From Lentibacillus sp. JNUCC-1 (GTDB taxonomy: Bacteria; Bacillota; Bacilli; Bacillales; Amphibacillaceae), in assembly GCF_009741735.1 (NCBI RefSeq), contig NZ_WHOH01000003.1, forward strand, positions 744,001-808,000: 64,000 bases of DNA, in the 5' to 3' direction. The translations under genes were made by a program, and so were the position numbers. Under the pieces are notes generated by a model, which saw only the letters and a list, made by a program, of their open reading frames with translations, searched no databases and was not told where the DNA came from. Shown in pieces: positions 27,701 to 36,098 of this stretch; the first letter of the stretch is position 1, and the number at the start of each line of letters is the position of its first letter.

Positions 27701-29116
27701 CGGTGGTGAAATCGGTTATGATGACGGCACAGCAGAGAACGCCCGTGCATTTTACGATGCCGGTAACGGGTGGGCTGTTAAAATGTCACTCCCTGAAGGA
27801 AAAGAGCAAGCCGTTGTGACTGACGGTGTTTTCCAGTTCCATGACACAGATTTTCCGAGCCCTGGTGACACACCATTTGCAGTTGAAGTATGGAGCGCTG
27901 GAGAAGACGGCATGCCTGATGAAAAGTTAGCAGGCCCGATTGATGCTGAAGCCATAAGGGATCTGGATCAGTGGACGGTGGTTGATCTGAGAGATGAGAA
28001 CATCATCGTTGATGGAGATTTCTTTATGCTATACAGACAGACGGATGACAATCCATTCGTACCAGGTCTTGCTACTGATGAAAGCAGTCCAAATGCCGGA
28101 CGCAGTTATCAGGTGGTATCTGGCACATGGTCGCAATCTCCTGCTGACGAAGGCAACTATATGATTCGTGCACGTGTTGCCTATGAAGTAGGTGCGCCAG
28201 AGATCACTTCTCCTGAAGAAGGCAAGATCACAAATGAACCAAGCATTACTGTCGAAGGAACCGCTTCACCAGAAACGACGGTAAAGCTAATCAACAACAA
28301 CGAAGAAGTTGATAGTCAAGAGATTGGTGACGATGGCCAGTTTGCAATTGACGTGTCGTTAACAGAGGGCGACAATGAACTGAAAGCAGTAGCTATGGTT
28401 AATGGCGAGGAAGCCAAAGCGTCTGAACCTGTGAATGTGACGCTTGATACTGAACTTCCTGAGCTAACGATCGACAGTCCACAAGATGGTGATAAGACAA
28501 ATCGTGAGACAGCTACTGTTGAAGGAAATGTGTCTGATGAGCATCTTGATACTGTTACCGTTAACGGACAGGAGGCAAACGTAGCTGGGGATGGTTCATA
28601 CTCGAAGCGGATATTGCTCGATCCGGGTGAAAATCAGATTGAAGTGATCGCTACTGACCTTGCTGGCAATGCCGTAACGAAGACTGTTACAATTAACGCC
28701 AAGTACACAGCACCTGAGATCAGCAATTTAACACCTACAGAGGATAAGGATTTGAAAGCAGGCCAAAGCGTCAAAATTGAATTTGACAGCGAGCCTGGTC
28801 TGAACGCAACTTTCAGCATCTTGATGCCACTTACGAATGTTGGAGCACAAGTGTCAAATGCCATTGAATTGCCGATGATGGAAACTTCAGAGGGCCATTA
28901 TGTCGGCTACTGGACAGCCCGAGCAATGTAGTCGCTGACGGCGCTGTTATCGAAGTTAAAGTTAAAGATGATTATGGCAACAAGACAACGAAGCGTGCAG
29001 AAGGTGAACTTAAGATCAACGTCGATGATAACGACGCCTCTGGTAAAGACAAACCAAAGGACAAAAAGAAAGAAAAACAAAAGCCATCTATTGGTGCAAA
29101 AGGAAGCAAGAACTAA
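24762..29116 (+). CDS. bpr: Bacillopeptidase F-like S8 serine protease (frameshift near 3' end)
   Basis: A secreted 1,451-residue subtilase: signal peptide (1-34), I9-type propeptide (~60-185), catalytic domain (~200-520) with Asp226, His272 ('GHGTH') and Ser449 ('NGTSMSGPA'), an Ig-like domain, a MAM/immune-inhibitor-A-like domain (~640-795, 'GWYIDDV'), two carboxypeptidase-regulatory-like repeats (~830-985), and two or more Ig-like 'SPEEGKITNEPSITVEG' repeats. The frame breaks at CCC 28918-28920; one extra C joins it to '...PSNVVADGAVIEVKVKDD' and a Lys-rich end at 29116. Layout and length match B. subtilis Bpr. TTG start 24762 after GGGGAGG. Confidence 0.85.
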
Positions 29117-29125
29117 CGTAAAGGC

Positions 29126-29160
29126 AACTGGCTCAGCGATTGAACGCTGAGCCAGTTTTT
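29126..29160 (+). terminator. Terminator after bpr
   Basis: AACTGGCTCAGCG and CGCTGAGCCAGTT make a perfect 13-bp stem followed by TTTT. Confidence 0.9.
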
Positions 29161-29197
29161 TAGTGTGAATAAGTGTGAAGAATTATAAACAAAATGG

Positions 29198-29226
29198 TTG
29201 AAAAATTAAAGCACGTAGGCTAGAAT
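29198..29226 (+). promoter_or_regulatory. SigA-type promoter of the FMN riboswitch-ribU unit
   Basis: TTGAAA (29198-29203), 17-nt spacer, TAGAAT (29221-29226), placed 25 bp before the riboswitch. Confidence 0.7.
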
Positions 29227-29250
29227 GTAACTATAATAAAATATCGATTC

Positions 29251-29391
29251 TATCTTCGGGGCAGGGTGAAATTCCCGACCGACGGTAAGAGCTGTTATAT
29301 CAGTTCAAGTCCGTGACCCGCTTGGCAAATGCCATGCGGCTGATCCGGTGCAAGTCCGGAACCGACAGTACAGTCTGGATGGGAGAAGATA
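29251..29391 (+). ncRNA. FMN riboswitch (RFN element)
   Basis: The conserved RFN blocks occur in order: 'GGGGCAGGGTGAAATTCCCG', 'ACCGACGGTAAGAGC', 'AGTCCGTGACCCGC', 'TGATCCGGTGCAAGTCCGG', 'AACCGACAGT' and 'AGTCTGGATGGGAGAAG'. P1 is TATCTTC with GAAGATA. It binds FMN, and a terminator lies 53 nt downstream before ribU, so FMN should switch transcription off. Confidence 0.97.
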
Positions 29392-29443
29392 CCGCGTACA
29401 ACAGTGGTGTGCATTTAGCATCCCTGTGTTTCCATGTATACCC

Positions 29444-29477
29444 AAACCCTAAAGCCCCTTTAGCTTTAGGGTTTTTA
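29444..29477 (+). terminator. Riboswitch-controlled terminator
   Basis: AAACCCTAAAGC and GCTTTAGGGTTT form a perfect 12-bp stem running into TTTTT, between the FMN aptamer and ribU. Confidence 0.9.
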
Positions 29478-29556
29478 TAGTGCTATTAGAAACATGGAAA
29501 GAATGACGGGTCCTTCATCAAGATTGGAATCGATAAAAATGATGGAGGAGATTGAA

Positions 29557-30141
29557 ATGCAAAAAACACGTTCGACGAAATTATTAAAAATGATTATTCT
29601 GGCACTACTTGGGACAGTTTCTTTGGCTTTGATATTCCTGAACTTTCCGTTGCCAATGCTTCCCCCGTTTCTGAAAGTTGATTTCAGTGATGTACCGGCT
29701 TTAATTGCATCCTTTATATTTTCACCGCTTGCCGGGGTTGTTGTAATCGCCATTAAAAACGTGCTGTATTTATTATTTGGCTTTGGTGAACCAGTAGGTG
29801 TAGCAGCGAACTTCCTAGCAGGTGTCATGTTTGTTTTGCCCGTTTCACTTCTGTACAAAAGATATAAAACCACTAAAAGCATCGTTTCAGGCCTTGTTAC
29901 AGGGACGATTATTATGGCAATTGGCATGAGTGTCTTGAATTATTTTGTTCTTCTGCCGATCTACGCTATGTTTATGGGAATGGAAGAATTCAGTTCAATT
30001 GAAGCTGTGCGTCAAGTCGTTGTGATCGGTGTCCTGCCGTTTAACATTATAAAAGGTATCATAGTAGGGGCACTATTCATCCCGCTCTTTAAGAAAATGC
30101 GCACCTGGATCGAACGAGAACGCACCACATTCGCATCTTAA
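29557..30141 (+). CDS. ribU: RibU, riboflavin transporter S-component
   Basis: A 194-residue integral membrane protein with five to six hydrophobic segments and the RibU signature 'NFPLPMLPPFLKVDFSDVPAL' region (residues ~28-48, binding-site loop). RibU is the substrate-binding half of an ECF transporter for riboflavin and pairs with the shared ECF ATPase module. Control by the upstream FMN riboswitch agrees with that. I start at the ATG at 29557 after GGAGGAG; the earlier ATG at 29494 lies in the terminator's shadow and lacks a ribosome site. Confidence 0.93.
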   Translation: MQKTRSTKLLKMIILALLGTVSLALIFLNFPLPMLPPFLKVDFSDVPALIASFIFSPLAGVVVIAIKNVLYLLFGFGEPVGVAANFLAGVMFVLPVSLLYKRYKTTKSIVSGLVTGTIIMAIGMSVLNYFVLLPIYAMFMGMEEFSSIEAVRQVVVIGVLPFNIIKGIIVGALFIPLFKKMRTWIERERTTFAS

Positions 30142-30149
30142 CCACACAG

Positions 30150-30180
30150 AAAAGCCGACTGCACCCCAGTCGGCTTTTTA
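30150..30180 (+). terminator. Terminator after ribU
   Basis: AAAGCCGACT pairs with AGTCGGCTTTTT around a 7-nt loop. Confidence 0.85.
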
Positions 30181-30218
30181 CATGCTTTTTTGCACTTTCC
30201 CTAACGAACAATTGCCAC

Positions 30219-30625
30219 AAACTGCGAATTAATGAAAACTTGAATGACTGCTTCTGGCAACCGCTCGGGGAAAACACTCCGCGTCCAGTGGGCGCTGATG
30301 AGCCTCCTCGCGCTGCGCGCTGTGGGGTCTCATCTAGGCTTTTTCTCCCACAGGAGTCTCCGTGTTTTCCCCGAGCTTGGTGAGGTATGTGTTCTATCCC
30401 TTTTTTTATAAAGCAATTCGCTAATCTAAGCCGCCCACAAACATGCCATAAATAGGGACACATATAGCGGAGAAAATACATGAAGACTCCTGCGGGAACA
30501 GCACGAGTCCGAAGACCCCACAGCGGTGGTCTTTCCGCGAGGAGGCTGAGGCCGTGCCCGCGGAAAGCGAAATGTATTTTCGGAGCGACGGCTTTCCTCG
30601 TACAAGCTTAGTTAGTTCGCAGTTT
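30219..30625. repeat. MITE-like repeat B, copy 2
   Basis: A 407-bp element bounded by AAACTGCGAATTAA and TTAGTTCGCAGTTT (inverted, one mismatch). It holds the same two modules as copy 1: CTCGGGGAAAACAC against GTGTTTTCCCCGAG, and 'GACTCCTGCGGGAACAGCAC' against 'GCCGTGCCCGCGG'. The open frame on its minus strand is a palindrome by-product. Confidence 0.75.
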
Positions 30626-30672
30626 ACTTTAATTGTGATTAAAAAAATACTTGTTAGTAGTGCGGGTGGTTT

Positions 30673-31059
30673 TTATTTGGATTTTGGTACGACTCCGATT
30701 GTGCATCTTGAGACGCAGATGAGTTGTTCTTTTTCGTCTGTTATTTTGATATCCCAGACCTGAGTGGTTCTTCCGACATGAAAGGGGACTGCTCTGGCTG
30801 TTACGGTTCCATCACGTTTGCTTTTAATATGATTGGCATTAATTTCAAGACCGAAAACAAGGTATTGTTCCAGATCAACCTGCAAAGTAGCTCCGACGCT
30901 TGCAGCTGTTTCTGCCAATGCAACACTTGCTCCTCCGTGTAGATATCCAACAGGCTGACGTGTCCGATCATCGACCGGCATGGTCATTTCTACAAGGTTT
31001 TGATCTAATGAAGTAATTTCAATACCCAGTGCATTCATTAAAGTCTCTTCGGATTCCAT
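30673..31059 (-). CDS. menI: Hotdog-fold thioesterase, probable DHNA-CoA hydrolase
   Basis: A 128-residue hotdog thioesterase of the YdiI/PaaI group. 'GYLHGGASVALAETAAS' (residues ~38-54) has the His-Gly-Gly turn and the catalytic Glu. Members release 1,4-dihydroxy-2-naphthoate from its CoA ester in menaquinone synthesis. Its position 18 bp downstream of menA on the same strand, next to the men cluster, supports that; the enzyme assignment is inferred. A ribosome site GGGGAAGG lies upstream of the ATG at 31059. Confidence 0.8.
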   Translation of the reverse strand: MESEETLMNALGIEITSLDQNLVEMTMPVDDRTRQPVGYLHGGASVALAETAASVGATLQVDLEQYLVFGLEINANHIKSKRDGTVTARAVPFHVGRTTQVWDIKITDEKEQLICVSRCTIGVVPKSK

Positions 31060-31077
31060 ACACTCTCAACCTTCCCC

Positions 31078-32010
31078 TCAGTTAATAAAAGCGCTTATTA
31101 ATAGACTCAACCCAAGCAGCAAACCAAATAATGAATTTGTTTTGCCAGTGGCCACCATGGCTGGCATCATTTCGATCGGCATTGTCTTCCCTTTGAAGTT
31201 TTGAATGACGTCTGCTGCCTTTTTCGCGGAGAGCAGTACGATCAGGGATAAAATGGGAAGAATACCTAAAATAACGTAAATAACAGTTAAACCATAAGCA
31301 ACGGTGAACATGACGGCCAACAACACAATAGCTTTCGGTCGTCCGAGAAGAATTGCAATGGTTTTACGACCGTTCTCTTTATCGCCATCAAGATCACGTA
31401 TGTTGTTCGCGAGCAAAATCGCTCCGATGAAAATAGCAGTCGGCACAGAAATCCATATGACGTCTGAAGTAACAGTACCAGTCTGAATAAAATAGCTGAT
31501 ACCGATAATGACAGTGCCCATCAAGAAACCTGAGAAAAACTCACCAAATGGGGTATAGGCAATCGGAACTGGGCCGCCAGTGTATAAATAACCAATTAGC
31601 ATTCCTACTGCTCCGATTAGCGCGACCCACCAGCTGGTTTCGATGCTGATGTAGATCCCAAGTAAAACCGCAATTCCAAAGAACGCGAGGGCGAGACTTA
31701 ACACAGTTCTTGGGGCGATGCCGTCACGCACAATCGTGCCACCAATCCCGACTGATTTATCATTATCCAACCCTCTTACAAAATCATAGTATTCATTAAA
31801 CATGTTTGTTGCAGATTGAATCAGCATAGCTGCAATGAGCATGGCTGCAAACAAGAGCCCATGGAGCGTCCCTGTTACGTAAAAAGCTATCATCGTTCCT
31901 ATGAAAACAGGCACGAATGATGCGGTTAATGTATGGGGGCGCAACAGCCTCCACCAAACTTGCCAGCCGTCTTGTTCATTAAGCGCGGCTCTTATATCTG
32001 TTTTACTCAT
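31078..32010 (-). CDS. menA: MenA, 1,4-dihydroxy-2-naphthoate prenyltransferase
   Basis: A 310-residue UbiA-family membrane enzyme with eight to nine helices. The two Asp-rich motifs that bind the prenyl diphosphate through Mg2+ are visible: 'NMFNEYYDFVRGLDND' (near residue 70) and 'NNIRDLDGDKENGRKT' (near residue 195). It joins the isoprenoid tail to DHNA, the last but one step to menaquinone. It heads a two-gene unit with the thioesterase. Divergent from menFDHBE, but pushed apart by the repeat and intron insertion. Confidence 0.94.
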   Translation of the reverse strand: MSKTDIRAALNEQDGWQVWWRLLRPHTLTASFVPVFIGTMIAFYVTGTLHGLLFAAMLIAAMLIQSATNMFNEYYDFVRGLDNDKSVGIGGTIVRDGIAPRTVLSLALAFFGIAVLLGIYISIETSWWVALIGAVGMLIGYLYTGGPVPIAYTPFGEFFSGFLMGTVIIGISYFIQTGTVTSDVIWISVPTAIFIGAILLANNIRDLDGDKENGRKTIAILLGRPKAIVLLAVMFTVAYGLTVIYVILGILPILSLIVLLSAKKAADVIQNFKGKTMPIEMMPAMVATGKTNSLFGLLLGLSLLISAFIN

Positions 32011-32526
32011 GACTAAATAATCCCCCTGTCGTCCGTATCATATTAAGTTTAGGCAATTCCCCATAGGGTGTCAATGCCCAACAATATTTTACAGTTATTC
32101 TTCCAAAACGGCATCATAAAAAATGATTTAAAGTGCCCCCATTGATGAATATAAGACACAAACTGCGAACTAGTGAAAGTTTTTAAGAGCGTTCTTACTA
32201 CATAAGATGAAGGCAAATCAATGTGCATAGTAAGCAGATCGTGATTTGCGCTCCGGGAAGTCGCTTTAACTTTATCACAGCTCAAGTGCGACATCTGTTC
32301 AAGAAGGACACTTTCACAGTGTCTTCTAGCCGCGGGCACGGCCTCAGCCTCCTCGCTCGCAAAGACCGCTCACTGTGGGGTCTTCGGACTCGTGCTGTTC
32401 CCGCAGGAGTCGACTTCCCTCCGCTCCAATCACTTTATTTAATTCAGAGGCTTGGACGGTTCTACTCACATAAGAGTTAGGGAATAATCACTCATACCAA
32501 GCTCGGGAGAAACACGGAGACTTCTG

Positions 32527-34445
32527 GTGCGGCCGAGCATAGGTCGTAATATATAACGGGTGGAATCCCCGTCGAGAAAGAACTAGCCATTCACTCGTAG
32601 CGAGTCTTGGACGGCAAATGGTAACATTTGCCCTTAAGCGTAGACAGCGAGGTGATGGGCCGTAAGCCAAGCGGTTGAAGGGATTGAGCTCCGAAATTCG
32701 TGCTTTCAGGAAGGTCGATATGCTCAGGAGCATAGAAGGCAACATTGCTATGATCGACAAGGCAAGATCATAACAGCTTCCTCGGAGTCGGTGACCTCGG
32801 CACGTCACACATTGATATATTACGGCAACTCGGGAGGTCCTTTAGATCTCTTCTGACGAAGAGTAATGACGAACAAGCGATAATAAAGTAAGGGCTGTCA
32901 GATGTCTAAAGGAAGTCGGATAGCGGCATAGTACCAAAGAAATCGGGTAACTCCGATGGAGGGAAGGCCGCTACCTGTCATCGACCTTGAAAGGGAAACA
33001 TTATCTACACACAGAGGTGGAATTAATGATGGAAACGAAACTAACAAGGATAGCAGAATTAGCTAAGAAAGATAAGAATATGGCGTTTACGTCATTGGCA
33101 CATCTCTTAAACGTGAACAATCTTAAACAATGTCATTATGAATTGCCTAGTGAAAAAGCCAGAGGTACAAAAGGAATTTCTAAGGAAGGCTACGGCGATA
33201 ACCTCAATGAAAATGTCGATGATCTGGTCAAACGGCTTAAGAACAATGCTTACCGCCCTGTACCAGTCAGACGCACTTACATTGATAAGCCGGGCTCGAG
33301 AAAGAAAAGACCTTTAGGTATCCCTGACCATGAGGATAAGATTGTTCAACGGGCTATAGGGAAGATTCTTAATGCCATATATGAGAATGATTTTCTTGAA
33401 AGCTCTTTTGGCTTCCGCCCTAACAGAAACTGTCATGATGCGTTGAAAATCCTGAATGTATATATTGAAAAGCGCCCCACCAACTTTGTGGTGGATGCTG
33501 ATATTAAAGGATTCTTTGACAATGTTGATCATGACTGGATGATGAAGTTTCGGAACCATCGTATCAAAGACCCGAACCTCTTAAGAATCATCCGACGCTT
33601 CCTTAAGGGAGGTTACATGGAGGAAGGAAAGTATTTTGATACGGATAAAGGGACTCCGCAAGGAGGGATCATTTCCCCCATTTTAGCGAATGTGTATTTG
33701 CACTATGTACTAGACCTATGGTTTGAGAAACGGGTCAAGAAGCAATGCAAAGGACATGCATACATCGTGCGCTATGCCGATGACTTTGTATGTTGTTTTC
33801 AGTATGAGGACGAAGCAAAAGCTTTCTACTCAGCATTAATTAAAAGACTAGCCAAATTTGGCTTGGAAATAGCTGAAGACAAAACAAGTATCATTTCATT
33901 TGGTCGAAACGCTGGAAATGGAGGATCTGGAAAGCCATCTACATTTGATTTTCTTGGCTTCACGCACTATTGCAGTAAAAGCCGAACCGGTAACTTTCGT
34001 GTTAAACGAAAGACCAGTCGCAAGAAAATGAAAGCCAAGCTAGCGAATCAAAAGGAGTGGCTGAAAGCCAATCGAAACAGAGATATTCAAGAGATTATGG
34101 CAAGACTCGATCGGTCACTTAAAGGATATTACAACTATTATTGTATTACAGATAATACGTTGGCGGTGGAGGAATTCCTCTACCGGGTCAAGCAATTGTT
34201 ATTTAAGTGGATGAATCGACGGAGTCAAAGGAAATCTTTTAGTTGGGATAAATTCAACTTATTCTTAAGAAAATACCCCTTGCCCAAGCCGAAAATGAAA
34301 GTGAACATTTACGAACTAAGAAACGAGATTAGCTATATTTTGTAAATGATGATAGGAAGAGCCGTGTGCGGTAATACTGCACGCACGGTTCTGTGAGGAG
34401 TGAGGAATACTCTCGAAAACTAGAGAGTATTCCCGCTTACTCGAC
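32527..34445 (+). mobile_element. Group II intron
   Basis: 1,919 bp from GTGCGG (canonical GUGYG start) to ...ACTCGAC (canonical AY end). Domain V is at 34359-34391, with the AGCCG triad strand and 'ACGCACGGTTC', and domain VI at about 34395-34443. The flanks join as 'GAGACTTCTG' plus 'CGGGATGC', which matches 'GAGACTCCCGCGGGATGC' in the empty repeat copy (minus strand near 16680), so the boundaries are certain to the base. Confidence 0.93.
33026..34345 (+). CDS. ltrA: Group II intron reverse transcriptase/maturase
   Basis: A 439-residue intron-encoded protein. RT blocks: 'RPLGIPDHEDKIVQRAI' (RT-2), 'SFGFRPNRNCHDAL' (RT-3), 'VDADIKGFFDNVDH' (first catalytic Asp), 'GTPQGGIISPILANVYL' (RT-4/5) and 'VRYADDFVC' (YADD, catalytic pair). 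The maturase X domain is in the last 100 residues ('GYYNYY', 'WMNRRSQRKSFSW'). There is no HNH zinc motif after it, so it lacks the endonuclease domain, like many class C/D/E bacterial introns. It splices its intron and copies it into new sites. ATG 33026 follows GAGGTGG. Confidence 0.95.
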   Translation: MMETKLTRIAELAKKDKNMAFTSLAHLLNVNNLKQCHYELPSEKARGTKGISKEGYGDNLNENVDDLVKRLKNNAYRPVPVRRTYIDKPGSRKKRPLGIPDHEDKIVQRAIGKILNAIYENDFLESSFGFRPNRNCHDALKILNVYIEKRPTNFVVDADIKGFFDNVDHDWMMKFRNHRIKDPNLLRIIRRFLKGGYMEEGKYFDTDKGTPQGGIISPILANVYLHYVLDLWFEKRVKKQCKGHAYIVRYADDFVCCFQYEDEAKAFYSALIKRLAKFGLEIAEDKTSIISFGRNAGNGGSGKPSTFDFLGFTHYCSKSRTGNFRVKRKTSRKKMKAKLANQKEWLKANRNRDIQEIMARLDRSLKGYYNYYCITDNTLAVEEFLYRVKQLLFKWMNRRSQRKSFSWDKFNLFLRKYPLPKPKMKVNIYELRNEISYIL

Positions 34446-34700
34446 CGGGATGCAAAGCCTCGATGAGACCCCGGAGGTCGGCAGACCGAGGAGGCTCAGC
34501 AGCGCCCGCGGAAAGCGCAGTGTTTCCCCCGAGCGGCTGCATGAGGCAATCATAAGTTAGTTCGCAGTTTACTTAAACTTTGAACTTTTAGTAGCACAAC
34601 TAAAATCGTCCTTGTGTTAAAAGGTGATTCCTTGAGAAAGCTGTCAATAAAGCATAAAATGAAGTAGGGCTATGATTGATATTTAATGGAGGACTTGTTC

Positions 34701-36098
34701 ATGATAGATACAAAACATGCTGGCTTGTTTGATTTCCTCAATAAAGGAATTGCTGAGGCGAAATCTGCAGGTCACGGTCAATTACTTAGCATAACTGAAA
34801 AATTCAAAGTGACATCACTTTTAAGATGCTTTGAAAATGCAGGGAAGTCAGCCATGTCCCGCGCGTTCTGGATGAATCCAGATCATTCATTTACGATGGT
34901 TGGAGCGGGTGATGTCTATTCAATGATCGAAAAAACTCAGGAAAATTATAATATACGTAAGGAATGGGCTGATATTCAAGCTCAAGCGATCATCCATAAT
35001 CCTTATGATGTTCCAGGTACAGGCTTGGTAGCAATGGGAGGGATGTCTTTTGATCCATTAAAAAAATCGACGTCGCTCTGGCAGCAATTCCCTGAAAAGA
35101 AATTTATTGTGCCTGCATTTGTGATCGTTCAAAATGAAACAGGTTGCTTTTTAACAATGAATGTTCTAGTAAATGGTGATGAGGATGCTTCCCGTATAGA
35201 AATGCAGCTCAAGGCTACCGCTGAAACACTTTTGCGCGATCAGTCCATTCCAAAAAAAGATTCTTTTACTGTTAAAAAGCAGATGGAAATAGAACCCGAC
35301 ACGTGGAAAAAAACAGTGGAAAAGGCGATTGAAACAATCCAAAACGGACCAATAGAAAAGATTGTCCTGGCGCGGGAAATGCGCTTATATTTCTCTGATC
35401 CTGTGAGTCATCATGAAGTACTGAAGCAATTAATCGAAACCCAACCTAATAGTTACGTATTTGCTTTTCATTTTGGAGAGGCTTGCTTCATTGGGGCAAC
35501 TCCGGAGCAACTTGTCAAAATTGACGAGGGGCTAGTGTTCTCTATGTGTCTTGCAGGGACAGCTCCACGAGGTGAAACTCCAAGTAAAGATGCTTCTCTG
35601 GCAGATGAATTATTAAATGATCAAAAAAATAGGCAGGAGCATGATTTTGTTGTGCAGATGATCCGGAATTCTCTTGAGGATCATTGTGAGGATATTGCAA
35701 TTCCGGAGATGCCTCATGTACGCCAGCTGAAGAATTTACAACATTTATATACGCCTGTGACAGCTAAGCTAAAGCAGGGACATGACTTGCTTCAATTGTC
35801 TGAAGCCTTGCATCCCACTCCAGCTCTGGGAGGTGTCCCACGGGATGCCGCGCTTGCTTTTATTCGCGAGGAGGAAAAGCTGGACAGGGGTTGGTATGGG
35901 GCACCAATCGGTTGGATGGACAGCCATGAAAATGGCGAATTTGCTGTAGCTATCCGCTCAGGACTGATTCGGAAAGACCAAGCGTCTTTATTTGCCGGCT
36001 GCGGCATTGTTGATGACTCTGATCCGGAAGCAGAGTACGAGGAGACCCTTATAAAACTTAAACCTATGCTGAACGTGCTTGGAGGTTCTTCCACATGA
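34701..36098 (+). CDS. menF: MenF, isochorismate synthase
   Basis: A 465-residue chorismate-using enzyme. The C-terminal 260 residues carry 'KIVLAREMRLYF', 'FIGATPEQLVK', 'AGTAPRG', 'HDFVVQMI', 'HPTPALGGVPR' and 'GWYGAPIGW...FAVAIRSG', the MenF/DhbC set with the Mg2+-binding glutamates. It turns chorismate into isochorismate, the entry to menaquinone. The start is the ATG at 34701 after GGAGGA. It overlaps menD by 4 bp (ATGA), so they are translationally coupled. Confidence 0.94.
   Translation: MIDTKHAGLFDFLNKGIAEAKSAGHGQLLSITEKFKVTSLLRCFENAGKSAMSRAFWMNPDHSFTMVGAGDVYSMIEKTQENYNIRKEWADIQAQAIIHNPYDVPGTGLVAMGGMSFDPLKKSTSLWQQFPEKKFIVPAFVIVQNETGCFLTMNVLVNGDEDASRIEMQLKATAETLLRDQSIPKKDSFTVKKQMEIEPDTWKKTVEKAIETIQNGPIEKIVLAREMRLYFSDPVSHHEVLKQLIETQPNSYVFAFHFGEACFIGATPEQLVKIDEGLVFSMCLAGTAPRGETPSKDASLADELLNDQKNRQEHDFVVQMIRNSLEDHCEDIAIPEMPHVRQLKNLQHLYTPVTAKLKQGHDLLQLSEALHPTPALGGVPRDAALAFIREEEKLDRGWYGAPIGWMDSHENGEFAVAIRSGLIRKDQASLFAGCGIVDDSDPEAEYEETLIKLKPMLNVLGGSST

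Larger units (their letters stand above)
32160..34570. repeat. MITE-like repeat B, copy 3, split by a group II intron
   Basis: Bounded by AAACTGCGAACTA (32160-32172) and TTAGTTCGCAGTTT (34557-34570). Without the intron it is about 490 bp. The left module at 32250-32340 is the reverse complement of copy 1 near 17100-17190. The right module (34446-34545) is the reverse complement of copy 1 at about 16590-16690. It lies between menA and menF. Confidence 0.75.

Noticed and set aside
30089..30481. 130-codon minus-strand frame over the end of ribU and repeat B
   Set aside because: Half lies in ribU antisense and half in the repeat hairpin; no start signal.
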